The notes under the pieces were generated by a model that was not told the origin of the DNA, did no database searches, and saw only the letters and a list, made by a program, of their open reading frames with translations. A stretch of DNA of 64,000 bases from Diplonema japonicum (taxonomy: Eukaryota > Euglenozoa > Diplonemea > Diplonemida > Diplonemidae), in the NCBI GenBank assembly GCA_964019335.1, contig OZ025674.1:372001-436000 (forward strand), in the 5' to 3' direction. Positions 21,788-33,063 of this stretch are shown here, one piece after another. Every line of letters begins with the position of its first letter. The first letter of the stretch is position 1. The translations under genes and the position numbers were made by a program.

Positions 21788-22084
21788 GAGGGTTTACAAG
21801 GAATGGACGCTAACTTTTAGGCACTTTTCCCACACACAAGACTTGTTCCACAGTTGCATGGGCACAGGCCGACTCAGTGCGGCTGGGGATTTCGAAGCCG
21901 TTAAACTCCATTTTTTTTTTTCGGGGGCCTTTGCAACACGTGTGATTGCCCCTTGGACCCTCGTCTCGTCTTGATGTTCTTGCCAAGCGGCAGCGGCAGC
22001 GCTGTCTGGCCCATGTTCCAGACCACCTCTGGACGTGAACAGTTTTTTTTTTTTTTTTTTATTTATTTACAACAAAAAAGAAGG

Positions 22085-22126
<42 letters not shown>

Positions 22127-22862
22127 ATGCTGACCAGAGGACTGGCAGGCGCACGGCCAACCGTTTACCGAATGGCCATGCAGACAAGGGGGATGGCAAT
22201 GTCCCCAACCACAGCATTACTAAGGGACAAGAGAACCAAAGACGGCAGGGAATTCAAGATTAGAAAAGTACACAGGAAGAACGACAACGACGGCGACACA
22301 GGAGAAGACATGGAGGAGGTCGTCTCACGGTTAGTGGAGGGCAGCAAGGAACTGGACGAGGAAATGGATGTCATGGAGGAAGAATTCGAAGCAAGCCTGA
22401 ACAAGCTCCTGGCCTTGTCTAAAGGTGGGACGGCAGGCTTAGAAGTCATCACCATCGACGGCAAGAGGCTCCCAGAAATCGCATCAATCTCCAGCCACGG
22501 GATCCAAGCGACCGTCAATGTTTACCACCAGCCTAACGTCCTGAAGGTCAAAAGTGCTATAGAGGATTCTGTGATTCCATACAAAACAAAGATGGGCATG
22601 TCATCCACCACCATTGCCGTTATACTCCCCAAAATGACTCGAGAACGCCGTGAGCAGCTCACGAGAACCGTTAAGGAAAAGCTGCACGAGCACCGAACTG
22701 CTCTCTTCAAGGCGCAGAAGCACCTGGAGCACACCTACCGAGAAGACATTTCCAAGCTGAACACAGTACAACACAGGGATTATATGAACGACATCCACGC
22801 CGCTGAGAAGGACGCCTCAAAGCACGCCGAAAAAGTAGCCAACGAGGTGACGGACCAGATTT

Positions 22863-22873
<11 letters not shown>
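22127..22873 (+). CDS. MRRF: mitochondrial ribosome recycling factor
   Basis: This 248-residue protein belongs to the ribosome recycling factor family, which splits post-termination ribosomes. The first about 35 residues (MLTRGLAGARPTVYRMAMQTRG) are basic and lack acids, as in a mitochondrial presequence. The RRF core follows: paired helices of domain I, the domain II segment ASISSHGIQATVNVYHQPNVLKV..., and PKMTRERREQLTRTVKEKL, corresponding to the bacterial P-x-T-EERR-K-L motif. The C-terminal helix ends ANEVTDQILSI. The length fits eukaryotic organellar RRFs. The start is the first ATG after a long A run (about 44 A). No introns. The stop is again followed by an A run. Confidence 0.92.
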
Positions 22874-22899
<26 letters not shown>

Positions 22900-23049
22900 T
22901 AGGGGAGGGAAAGAAAGTGTGTTTTTTATTTTTCTTCTTTTCTCTCGTTTCTTTTCATATATCTTTTTTTTTTACCCCCCCCCATTCCCTCCAGGTTTCC
23001 CCCCCCTTTTTTTTTCTAAAAAGAAAAAAAAAAAGAAATATATAATATA

Positions 23050-23874
23050 ATGATGCGTGGTACCAACACCACCGCCACTCGATGGCTGCTCCGGAAGAAG
23101 GTTCCGTCCCTCAGCCGTTCTGTTCGGTTCATCAGACAGTCCAGTATAAGTGTTGAGTCTCCTGAAGAGTTAGAGCTCCCTAGGTACCCGCAGTTGACGT
23201 CTGGAGGGGTTATAAGAACGTTGGATTACATGGGAACGGGGTTGTTTGCATGCACTGGTTGTGTCAATGCGGGGCTGCTCGGAATGGATGTCTTCGGGTG
23301 CACGGTAGTGGGGGCGGTGACCGCACTCGGAGGCGGGACAGTTCGAGACATCCTTCTAGGGAACACACCAGTAGGTTGGGTTCAGGAACCTGAATATTTA
23401 CGTATTGCAGTTGTGGCAGCATTTGGGACCTTTGTTGTGTGGAGCATCTTGGGGGAGAAGGGTAATGAGCTTTCAGGAAACATGGAAATGCTTATATTTT
23501 GGGTTGATTCTTTGGGTCTTGCTGCCTTTGCGATTATTGGGGTACAGAATGCAATCAGTACAGGGCTTGGTCCGCTCCCCTCCATTCTTTGTGGTGTGAT
23601 GACTGCAACATTCGGTGGATTGATGCGTGACTCTCTCTGCAACAAGCCTATTAGAATCTTGAACACTCATGATGAGACGTATGCAGCAGCTCCCCTCTCC
23701 TCCGCTGCTACGTATGTTGCCGGTCGTTCATATGGTATTCCCCTTGGTCAGCGAGTTGCGTTTAGTATACTGGCTGCTTTGTGTGTGCGGTATTATGCAG
23801 TGGAAAACGATTACAAATTGCCTTCTATAAAGCCCCCTGTCAATGACGCGAACGGGCAGGCAGAAGAAAAATGA
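23050..23874 (+). CDS. UPF0126 (YadS/YicG-type) membrane protein
   Basis: This 274-residue protein has two homologous halves of three hydrophobic helices each, the TRIC-like fold of bacterial UPF0126 proteins, some of which have been linked to glycine transport. The paired signature motifs are present: ALGGGTVRDILLGNTPVGW (about 97-115) and FGGLMRDSLCNKP (about 195-207). The N-terminal 40 residues are Arg/Ser-rich and acid-poor, consistent with an organellar presequence. The family is mainly bacterial but occurs in some protists. It follows the RRF gene by 176 nt on the same strand. No introns. The start could be the ATG at 23050 or the next codon. Confidence 0.88.
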   Translation: MMRGTNTTATRWLLRKKVPSLSRSVRFIRQSSISVESPEELELPRYPQLTSGGVIRTLDYMGTGLFACTGCVNAGLLGMDVFGCTVVGAVTALGGGTVRDILLGNTPVGWVQEPEYLRIAVVAAFGTFVVWSILGEKGNELSGNMEMLIFWVDSLGLAAFAIIGVQNAISTGLGPLPSILCGVMTATFGGLMRDSLCNKPIRILNTHDETYAAAPLSSAATYVAGRSYGIPLGQRVAFSILAALCVRYYAVENDYKLPSIKPPVNDANGQAEEK

Positions 23875-24650
23875 GGGAGAAAAAAATGAAGGGAAAAAAA
23901 AAAAAGAAAAAAAAAAAAAAAAGAACCCATCTCCTTTTTCCGGAATCGGCTTTTTTTTTTTTTTTTTTCACCCTTCAATTTTTTTTTGAAAAAAATATTT
24001 GTTTATATAAATCGTGTGTGAGGGATGGGGGGGGGGGGGTGGAGTTTTTTATTTTTTAACAACTTATCTATCTTTTTTATTTTTTTCATTTTTTTATTTT
24101 TTATTTTTATCATCTAACCATCACGCAATTTATTTTTATTCAAAAAGAAAAAGGCTCACTTTAGAATTTTATTTTCTCAAAACGTTCTTTTTTTTTTTCA
24201 TGCATGACAATATCATTTTTTTTTTCTCCTGTGCTTTTTTATTATTTTTTTTTTAAATAAGCTATGCAGCTTCTACAAGCTCTCTCGGGAGGTCTAGTAC
24301 AATTATACCCATGGGCAGCTCAAACAGGTCTGCAGAAAAACTGTGTAATTTCGCTAGACATTTTGAGCTCGCGGGAAATGATAAAAAAGAAAGGGGAGGT
24401 TTTTACTCTGTAGTGTAACTAGCAGAGGAGCAGAGGTAGTTTGGTGTTAAAAAGAAAGGCCTTCAAGGCCAGTGGAATGACAGAGCAGGAGGGGGGGAAA
24501 CAACGAAACGTACATTTAGAAGGGAAAAAAAAAAAAAAACAAGAAGGAACTAAAAACGTGTTTTTGTTGCCTCTTTTTTTTGGCGTAACCCCCCACTGAT
24601 ATGGGTTTGAAAAGAATATGATTTTTATAAACATGTTCTTTTTCTTTTTT
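23875..24650. other. intergenic DNA before LINE-B
   Basis: Homopolymers and a balanced AT-rich stretch (24260-24600) with no recognised gene. It ends in a T run that directly borders the SL-like sequence of LINE-B. Confidence 0.6.
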
Positions 24651-24689
24651 TTCCAACGATTCTAAAGCTACAGTTTCTGTACTTTATTG
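24651..24689 (+). other. spliced-leader-like sequence fused to LINE-B
   Basis: The 39 bases end in ACAGTTTCTGTACTTTATTG, one base different from the kinetoplastid SL 3' end, and match my memory of the diplonemid SL. They are preceded by a T run. They are followed by GGCTGG rather than the GT of an SL RNA gene intron, so this is a copied mature SL exon joined to mRNA, not an SL RNA gene. Confidence 0.85.
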
Positions 24690-24730
24690 GGCTGGATATT
24701 GGGTTGGAATTAACAAAATTTCTATCAATC

Positions 24731-26496
24731 ATGGCTGGGGAACCTCCAAGTGGTGGCCCTGGGTCTTCTCCCTCAGGTGGAGAGCAAAAACCCCAGCAGG
24801 GGGCAGCACCTTCGTGGGTGCAGGTAGCGCGGGCGAGACCAGGGAAGGGGAAGGTGGTACGCGCGGTGAGGGTAACGGCAGAGGCGGGATGGCCGAAGAC
24901 ACATGGCAAGCAGCAGCAGGAACGCTGGATGGACGAGGACGAGGACGAAGACGAGAACGCCACCGAGGTGCTGAGAGTGGTATGGAGGCGACCGGCGGCG
25001 GGGGAAGGCTGGGAGCAGGTCAAGGCCGACGCGAGAGAGCACACGAAGAAGGTGCTCGGATCCATGGGGATCGGGACCCGAGGGCTGTCAGACCCGAGGG
25101 GCGAGGGGTGGGACGGCAAGCTCACCAAGATGGACCTCCTGGTCTATCTGTCGGCGAGCGACGCGAAGAAAGCGAAACAGGCCGGGTGCAGAAGGTACCG
25201 GTATGTACATCGAAGAACGAAGGAGGAGGAAGGAGGACGCGCCACCGTTGTGGCTAAAGACGTGGAGCGTGTCGGAGGCACGGAAGGCGGCGGGGCCCGA
25301 GGCAGCCATCATCAGCAACGGGAGGGGGGTCGGGCTGGTGATGGAGGAAGGGGAAGCAAGGACGCACGCGGCAGGCAGGGCACGGGAGGCAGGGCTACTG
25401 GTGGAAGCAGGGGGAGCAAAGAAGACGAAGTACGACCTCCACTGCGTACCGCGCGGAGTAACAGCAGGGCAGGTGCAGGAGGTGATCCGCACGAAGGGGT
25501 GGGAAGGTGCGGAGGTGCTCCGGATGATCCCCAAGAAAGGGAAACAGCTCGCCATTATCCAGGCGGTTGTCCGACCCCCGTTCGGGGAAGTCCAAGTAGG
25601 AGAGAACCAAATGCCCTTGACAGAGGCATGGAAACTCAACTGCTGCGGATGGTGGTGGCAAAAGGGGAGACGCGGAAGGACCCAAACGAGAACAACGACA
25701 CCAAGTACTCCAAGCCGGAGTTCCTCTGTATGGCAAGGACAAAGGCGAGGAGTACTGGGCAGCGGCGGACCCGAAGGCACAGCAGAAGCAGGACCCGAAG
25801 GCTCAACAAAAGCAGGACCCAAAGGCACAACAGAAGAAGGACCCGAAGGCACAGCAGAAGGGGCAGAAGGAACAGAAGCACAAACCGCAGAAGGAGAAGG
25901 GAAAGGAAGAGCAAAAGGAAGAGCAGATGCCGACAGGAATACAACAGCAGATGCAGAAGCTGGAGCAGATCATCAAAGGGCTGCAAGAGGACAACAAGAA
26001 GCTGAGGGAGACACTGAAGAAGCAAGCGCTGAGGCACAGGGAGCTGAGGGAGAAGGTAATCGCAACGAACCCAGCATCTCCAGCATCCCCGACGAAGAGG
26101 CAGAGAAGCGGGACACCTCCGGAGGCTTCACCATCACCGAGGAGGAGGAAGGCACAGGGATCGCCGAAGAAGAACACAGCCGCGTCCCCCACGAAACGGC
26201 CAAGGAGCGTGACACCTCCAGAATCCCGGTCCCCGACACCGATGGAGACGGACGGCACGCCATCCTACAGGCAGCCGACGAAGTCCTCGGAAGGGAAGGG
26301 CATGGATTCCCCCCAATCGCAGGCACAGAAGAAGCAAAAGATGCACACCCATGCGTGGTCGAAGGCGTACAAGGCCACCCAGGGGCAGTGCGCCTCATGC
26401 AAGACGCTGCTGAAGGGAGGGAAGGCAGCGGTGTGCACCCTGGAAACGTGCAGGAGGGAGCAGTGCTGCGCATGCATCGGAAAGGTGCTGAACTGA
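24731..26496 (+). pseudogene. LINE-B ORF1 (gag-like), frame-disrupted
   Basis: The ATG at 24731 is the first after the leader. The protein begins MAGEPPSGGPGSS and is basic and rich in Gly, Arg, Lys and Glu. The plausible product changes frame at about 25205-25230 (GA-rich) and again near 25650-25720. The last part contains a DPKAQQKQ repeat, a coiled-coil-like stretch (QQQMQKLEQIIKGLQEDNKK), Pro/Thr/Lys-rich sequence and a C-terminal cysteine cluster (CASCKTLL ... CRREQCCACIG), possibly a nucleic-acid-binding zinc motif. It would coat the element RNA. The exact frameshift sites are uncertain because alternative frames are also open in this GC-rich region. Confidence 0.6.
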
Positions 26497-26531
26497 GGCA
26501 GGGGAAGCGCAGACCGGGGTCAGAGGAGGCG

Positions 26532-29500
26532 GAGGACTTCGCGAGACTCACGGTTCAGGGAATACAACCAAACCCTGGACCAGCACCCACGTACATGAAC
26601 ATATCGACGGTGAACGTAGCCTCCCTTCGCAACCAACTTGAGGAGGTCACAAAGCTGGACATGGACGTCATATGTACACAGGAGACAGCGCTCACCCTGG
26701 CAGGCCAACAAGAAATAGAACGAGAGCTTGGCAAGGTGAAGCAGAAGAAGAAGTGGAAGCCGATGTGGGGGCCACCGCAGCCGGGGAGGAAGGTCGAGGG
26801 CATCGCATCGAACTGGGTAGCGCAGAGGGGGTGACTCGCAACACTCATCCGAGAACCCAGGACCGCACTACCAGGAACACTGGATACCTCAGACCAACCT
26901 GAGGAGCAAAGCCGGAGGTGGCTGCACACGCAGGTCGCGATCGACGGCAAGCGCAAATGGCTGCACATCATCTCGGTTTACTGCCCGTCGGGAGCAGGGC
27001 GAGAAGAAACGGCAAAGAGGGAGACCCTCCTCCACTACGTCCTGCAGAAGAAGACGAGGGAGCTCGGCAACGTACCCATACTCGTTGTCGGCGACCTGAA
27101 CACTGACGAGGACAGGTCTCCAGAACTGTGCAAGGCGCTGCAGACGGGCTGGACTGATGCAGCGGAGCTATGCGCAAAGATGAGAAGGGGCGAGCAACCA
27201 GAACCAACGTTTGTACGGGAAAACTGCGCCACACGGATAGACAGGATTCTGGCAAACCCAGAGGCGGTGCCGGCCATCACGGACTGCAGCGCATACAAGC
27301 TAGTCAAAGGAACCGACCACAGAACCCTCACAGTCCGACTACAACTCGATAGGTTCAGTCTGCAGGTACAGAGGTACATGCTGCCGAAGGGGCTGGAAGC
27401 AGCAGAGGAGCCGGCAGAAGGTCAGGGCGCAGAGGCTGTTGAAGCGTGTCATTTCCAGCTGCACTTGCGAGAGGGCCGAATCACAGAAGCCTTCGAAACA
27501 CTCTCCCGATGCACAGAAGATCTCCTGATAGGACAACCGGTAGGGACGCCAGGGAGGGCAGCATACGTTGGAAGGGGCAAACACATAAGCACGAAGAACA
27601 AGAATGTGTGTGCACCGACAACAACAGGCTCGATCGGGGCGGCTACAATCATGCAGGCCCGACTGGAGAAGCTGAGGCTCAAGACCCGTTCATTACGAGA
27701 GCAACTGGAACGGGCAATGGACGAGGGGAGCCTGAGCACGACCACTCTGAACACAATAAGGAATGTGAACAGAGAAGCAGCAGCAGCAGCAGTCCCGACG
27801 GAGCCAATACCGCAGGACACCACGTTCATCGAAGACATGCTGGCAGCAACCCTAGACATGGAGGACGCCGTGGCAGCGCAAGAACGGAGGAAGAGGACCG
27901 AGTCGAACACGACGCGAAGACGGGAATACCTGGCTGAGGTGGCATCGGGAAGAGAAACGGCCAAGCTGGTGACAGTAGCAAGAGGAAAACGCCAGAGCGA
28001 TGGGACCAGGGCAGTCAAGGATGGGAAGTTACTAGTGGCAGACCCTGCGAAGATCGACGCAGTCATGCGCAAAGCCTGGAAGAGCGTCTTCTCGAAGTAC
28101 GAAAACAAGCCGGAACCCCCCTTCGCCCCCTTCAAGGCAAAGTATGGCAAGTTTATACAACGGCATGAGATGACGAAGACGCAGCTCACGGGAGCGAGGC
28201 TGAGAGAGGTACTCGCAAGGAAGAGCAAGAGAAGCGCAGCAGGCATCGACGGGTGGAGGATGCTGGAGCTACGCAAACTACCAGAGTCGGTGTTGGACGC
28301 CTGGGCTCAGCTCTTCCAAGCGATCGAAGCAACCGGGAGATGGCCAGAGGCCGTGAAGACGGCGCTGGTCACACTCGTACCAAAATGCGACGACGCGGGA
28401 CCGCTGGAGCACAGACCCATCACGGTGACATCAGCGGTGTACAGACTTTGGGCATGCACGCGACTGGCAGACATCCTTCTCTGGCAGGAGAAGTGGGTAC
28501 ACGACAAGCAGTACGGATTCCGCACAGGCTTCGGGACAGAGGACGCGCTAATGGACCTCGCCCTGGACATCGAGGAATCTCTACTCGAAGGGAAACCGCT
28601 GGTCGGGGTGGCACTTGACTTTGCGAAGTGTTTCGACAGCGTACCGCAGCAACTAGTGATGGAGCTGGTGGAGGACATGGGCATGGAGACGGGCATTCTA
28701 AGGGCGCTGAAGGGGATGTACGCGGGCATGCGGAGACGTTTCAGGTACGCCACGGGCGTTGGAGAGGAGTTCCACACGACAAATGGAATCCTACAAGGGT
28801 GCCCCATATCTGTGGTACTCATCAACGCGTTACTGGCAGTGCTGATGAAACAGGTGGAGGACGGCACGGGGGGTCCGCTCGTTGTCGTACGCTGACGACG
28901 CGTACCTTCTGGCACAACTCGCGGCAGCACTGCAGAAGGGGGTGGAGGCGGTGGAGGACTTCTGCAAAATGGTTGGCATGAAGCTAAACGTAAAGAAAAC
29001 CAAAACCTTTACGACAGGCGCCAAGGCACCGGAAGTGAAGGTGGACGGTGAAGTGCTGCAGGCAGTGCGGACAGTGGAGGTGCTGGGAGCCAAGCTGCGG
29101 ACGGACGGCCAGCAGCAATACAACAACGACAGGGCCAAGGAAGCGATGAAGACGTTGAGCAGGCTGGGGGCGACCCCGCTGTCCTTCCAGCAGAAGGCGC
29201 GGATCATCAGCTCCACACTGCTGCCAAGCTGCCTGTACGACGCCCCCTTCTCACCGCCAAGGACGGGGATGATGGAACTCCTGGTGATGGAGACGACGTA
29301 CACGCTGTGGGGCCAGAGGTATCGCACGCGGAGCCCCGGCGCAGTACTCTCCGTGACACTACCAGGGCACACACACCACCCGAAGATGACAGCAGCCTAC
29401 AAAGCACTGATGCTCATGTACAGGGCATGCAGGAAGGACGACCAACTGTGGGCACGCTGCACCCGAGGGAAGCGGCCAAGGAGGACAAGGACAGGCTCGA

Positions 29501-30158
29501 GAAGACCCAGCGTTACCTGCTGGCTGTGGTGGGGGAACGCGACGCAGCCTTGCAGGCAAAGAGGCAGTAGATCTACCGGACACACCAATGGCTGGAGATC
29601 ACGGAGGGGGAGGCACACCCAGCACCAACAGAGGAGGAGTTCGCGAGGCTGCAGACCGGCAACACCCTGAAGGAGTACACGAAACCGGTGCTGAAATGGC
29701 TCAAGCAGCTGCGCTGGTATGGAGGGAACAGAAGCACGGCAGTGTCGACGGTGGAGCTGGCGCTGGATTTCGAAAACGTGACCCAGAAATCCCTTGGAGG
29801 GAAGCTAGGGGAGTTGGCAGAGGTGCGACAGAAGGCCAGGAGACTGCACACGGTGATGAAGAAGGTGTGGAACACATGGGAACTAGGGAGACTGCAGAAG
29901 AAGGTGAAAGGAAGGAGGGCCTTCCCTGCTGAACCATGCAAGAGAGTACATACGCTGCGATCAATCGGAGGGACGAAGGCGGTGATCGGGTGGAGTAGAA
30001 GAGCAATCTTTGCATCAACGAAGACCAAGTACGACCTGGAGGAGCTGGGGAAGCAATGGGCAAAGGAAAGAAGGGAAAAAGTAGCCAAGCTGGGGAGGAG
30101 GCCGGCACGACCACCGAAGAAGGAGAAACCGCTGCTGAAGGGGGATAGGTGCAGGTAG
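26532..30158 (+). pseudogene. LINE-B ORF2: 2A-like motif, EEP endonuclease, reverse transcriptase
   Basis: Begins with LTVQGIQPNPGP, an NPGP 2A-like motif in the position known from other non-LTR elements, followed by MNISTVNVASLRNQL, the start of the EEP endonuclease. Endonuclease motifs: ICTQET, VVGDLNTDED, RIDRILAN, TDHRTLTV. RT motifs: VALDFAKCFDSVP, GILQGCPISVVL and SYADDAYLL. The lesions are a TGA at 26832, a frameshift near 28865-28882 at a run of six G just before YADD, a frameshift near 29450-29465, and a TAG at 29568. The C-terminal segment (KWLKQLRWYGG ... KRVHTLRSIGG) has equivalents in LINE-A and LINE-C. Some indels may be sequencing errors in homopolymers. Confidence 0.88.
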
Positions 30159-30288
30159 AGCATGAGAACAAGGGGGCGTCTCACAAAGACTTCCTTTAAC
30201 TCATATATATATATATTTTTTTTTTTTTTATATTTATTTATTCCTGTAAATTTCCCTCGTTCTCCTCCCTTTTTTTTTTTTTTTTTTT

Positions 30289-31756
30289 CGGAGCGACGTA
30301 CGCTGAGCTGTCTGAAGACCTGCTGAAAAGACTTAGGACGGCGGCTGCGAAGGCCTTGTGGGGCCCGCACTTTACGATGAGGAACCCGATTGCCCTACTC
30401 AGCGTAGCGCTACCTGGCCACACAGCCCTACCTGAAGCGAAAGTTTGCTACACCGCGATCAACTGCATCGTGAGAGAGGGGAGAGGGTCGGAGGAGCTAT
30501 GGAGCCGAATCAAGAAGATAGCTCAGATATATGAAGATACGGAGCTACCAGCAGTGGGGCCAGTGGGAACGGCCGTACGCAGGTGGCTACCGCTAGTAGA
30601 GAAGAAGTGGCAGTTCATGGAGGGCCTGTACGAGAAGTCGGCGCACGAGAGGAAGCACCAGGTGAGGGAGGTGCTGAGACCTGCTATCATGAAACAACTC
30701 GTAAGCTGTCGACCAACGTTTGAGGACGCAGAGAAGGGGGCACATCCTCTTACGAACAGCATGTGGAGAAAAACACTGGCCAGACACCCGCTAAGTGCTT
30801 TCAGAACGAGGAGGGTCATCTGTGGAGCGATCTTCACGGTACACCCAAAAGCATGGAGCAAGAAGCTTGATGTGGCAGACAAGCTCACATTTGATGTCTG
30901 CGACCACCAGGCGGAGACGACGGAGCAGATCACAGAGCACGCGCTGTGGGAGTGTGCCCCTGCGAGACAAGCGCAGCAGGAAAGTGTGTACGCGGAGGTC
31001 AAAAGAGAAGGGCTGCCGAAAGCAACGGCGCTACACGGTGTAGTGGTGAGAGGAACGGGAGCGGAAGTGCAGAAACAAGCGCGACTGGTGCAGAGCTACC
31101 TGGTGCGAGTGGTGGCGTTGCGTGACAGTAGAGCAGCGGAGAGGACGGTGCATGCTATAAGACCATATCCTTGGAAAGAGACGACCGGAACAAGATGCCC
31201 GGTACCGACGGAGGAGATGCTTGTTGCGCACGGAGCAACGGGTGAGATACTGAAAAAGCAGTTGAAACATGTGCTACCCTGGCTGCAAGGTCTGAGGTGG
31301 TACCTAGGATCGAAGAAGACGTCAATCACCACGATGGAGCTGGCAATTGATTTTGAGATGACGACCGGTATATCCTTATACGGGGAACATGGGGAGAGCA
31401 GTCTGTTGGAGAGAAAAGCCGCACGTCTGCGGTACATCCTCAATAGAGTGCAAGCATGTGCGGCAAAGGGCAACAAAAGCGGCTTCCCGGCAAGAAGGAT
31501 GACCAGAGTACACTCCCTGAGTACCTGGGCGCACCAGCGATGCATGGCTACGACAAGAGACCCTTGTTCTCGTCAACCCAAACAGCCCCCTATTTGGAGG
31601 GACTGCGACCGATGTTCTTAGCGCAGATGCCGTCCATGACGGACAGGCAAACCCCGACGGCCGGCACCAGGATGCAACCGCAGAATGGTGACAGGCACGT
31701 GTAGGATCCCCCGTCCACGGTGGGCACCAACCAGCGCACCGCAAAAATAGATCGAG
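30289..31756 (+). mobile_element. LINE-C: 5'-truncated non-LTR retrotransposon
   Basis: Starts directly after a T run at 30271-30288, placed immediately downstream of the LINE-B 3' end, and ends CCGCAAAAATAGATCGAG against another T run. Only the post-RT part of ORF2 and the 3' UTR are present. The last 40 bases recur at 47540-47579. Confidence 0.8.
30290..31621 (+). pseudogene. LINE-C ORF2 C-terminal remnant
   Basis: An open frame of about 443 codons without an RT catalytic core. It begins GATYAELSEDLLKRLRTAAAKALWG, like the segment after the RT palm in LINE-B (LVMETTYTLWG). It contains HALWECAPAR (possible zinc ligands, matching HTLWDC in LINE-A) and LQGLRWYLGSKKTSITTMEL, the family-shared C-terminal block. 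It is clearly a different subfamily from LINE-A and LINE-B. Confidence 0.8.
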
Positions 31757-32416
31757 TTTTTTTTTTTTTCCCCATTAATTAAAAAAAATACAAAAATGTT
31801 GTGTCTAAAAAAAAAAAAAAAGAAAAGCCCATCCCTTGGTTTTTGCCTTGACCGAGAGTAAAAAAGAAATAGAAATGGGAAGGGGGGAAAAGAAAATAAA
31901 TGAAATATGGCTCTTTCCGGGTCAGTTTAACAGAAAAGAGAACACCTTTTTTTAATCCGTTTCCCCACGGGGAATCTTTTAAAAGAAGATGAAGGGGGGA
32001 AAAAAAAAAAAATGTGGAAGAAAAAAAGAAAACGGTAAATTCACTCAAGTGAATTTTTAATAGGTTCCCCATTTTGGTATTGCGGTAGAAAAATGCACTT
32101 TAGAACGTGGAATTTTTCGAACCCAGAAAGGAAAAAAAAAAAAAAAAAAAAAAAACGCGGGAAAAAAAAATAAATGTCCGATTTATATTTATTCCCTTGG
32201 GCGTAGCCCTTTTAGAAAGGACTTTTTTTTCCTTTTCCCCCCTTCTGCTGACCCCCCCTCATTTTTTTTTTTTCCCCTGTCTACTTCCCTTTTTTTTCTT
32301 TGTCCTCTCTCCCAATTTTTTTTTTGTACTAATTTTCTTTTCTTCTTTTTCCCCCCCAAACACCAAGACAAACCTCCCAATTTTTTTTATAGGTAAAAAA
32401 AAAAAAAAAAAAAAAA
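31757..32416. other. intergenic homopolymer-rich DNA
   Basis: T, A and C runs. It ends with a T-rich tract and TATAG at 32388-32392, a likely trans-splice acceptor for the next gene. Confidence 0.55.
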
Positions 32417-32696
32417 ATGGTACACTTAAGCACGACGAGTGTGTTCTTGAAGGGGGGGCCGAGTCTGAATAAAGACCAATTCATCGGTCCGGATGCTGCA
32501 GGTCCAGGAGGGTACGATAATATCCAGTTTCGTACTTGGGAAGCTTTCCGGAACACCCCCTCAATGCAAAACAGTTATACTGATTGGTGTGTGTCAAAAA
32601 AAAAGGGGGGGGAGGAAAAAAAAAAGGCGATCTTCTGTTGTAAATGCACAAACATCTGCTGGTGTCGACAGCTTGAAACACGTTTTACCAAAATGA
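32417..32696 (+). CDS. small spliced gene, 79-residue protein
   Basis: Predicted as join(32417-32586, 32627-32696). ATG follows an A run directly. The first exon encodes MVHLSTTSVFLKGGPSLN and a Gly/Pro-rich middle (GPDAAGPGGYDN). A 40-nt intron (GTGTGTGTC, A run, G run, A run, G) in phase 2 joins to RSSVVNAQTSAGVDSLKHVLPK and a stop. The second exon is balanced sequence that ends sensibly, which supports the splice. I do not recognise the family; its small size suggests a subunit of a larger complex, but this is a guess. Confidence 0.6.
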
Positions 32697-33063
32697 AAAA
32701 AAAAAAAAAAAAAGAAAAGAAAATCGTATTGACAATAACAAAACAACACTTACACAGTTTTATTTTATTTGGTTTGCCCACTCAAAATCCAAAATCCACA
32801 GGAGGGAGGGAGGGAGAGGGGTGGGGGGAGGTGGGGGGCGGGTATTTTTAAATTTTTTTTTTTTGGAAGAGGGGGAAAGAAGAAAAAAAGAAGAAAAAAA
32901 AGAAAGGAGAAGAAAACCTCCTTTGCTTTTAATCCTCCCCCCCCCCCCCCCCTTCGTTTAGCAGCGGTTTTTCCCGTCGTCTTACGCCCCTCCTCATTCC
33001 ACCTTTACTGAGAAGATTAAGAAAAAAAAAAAATAAAGAACGAAAAAGAAAAGAAGAAAAAAG

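Larger units (their letters stand above)
20272..22126. other. intergenic DNA with R1 repeats
   Basis: Homopolymer runs, two R1 copies, and balanced islands at 20723-20850 (an ATG at 20741 opens a short frame MHHGGVAVSLMRSTHVEVV that runs into T-rich sequence), 21540-21690 and 21810-22040. None gives a convincing gene. ACAAAAAAG at 22072-22080, after a T run, could be the acceptor for the next gene. Confidence 0.5.
24651..30202 (+). mobile_element. LINE-B: nearly full-length non-LTR retrotransposon with SL at its 5' end
   Basis: Order: T run, SL-like sequence, short leader, ORF1, ORF2 with 2A-like motif, EEP endonuclease, reverse transcriptase and C-terminal domain, then a short 3' UTR ending CAAAGACTTCCTTTAACTC before an AT/T tract. 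All main domains are present, but the frame is interrupted several times, so this copy is probably inactive. A nearly identical 3' fragment lies at 14719-15104. Confidence 0.9.

Noticed and set aside
24651-24689. SL RNA gene
   Set aside because: The SL is not followed by GT or by an SL RNA intron but by the LINE-B leader, and only one copy is seen.
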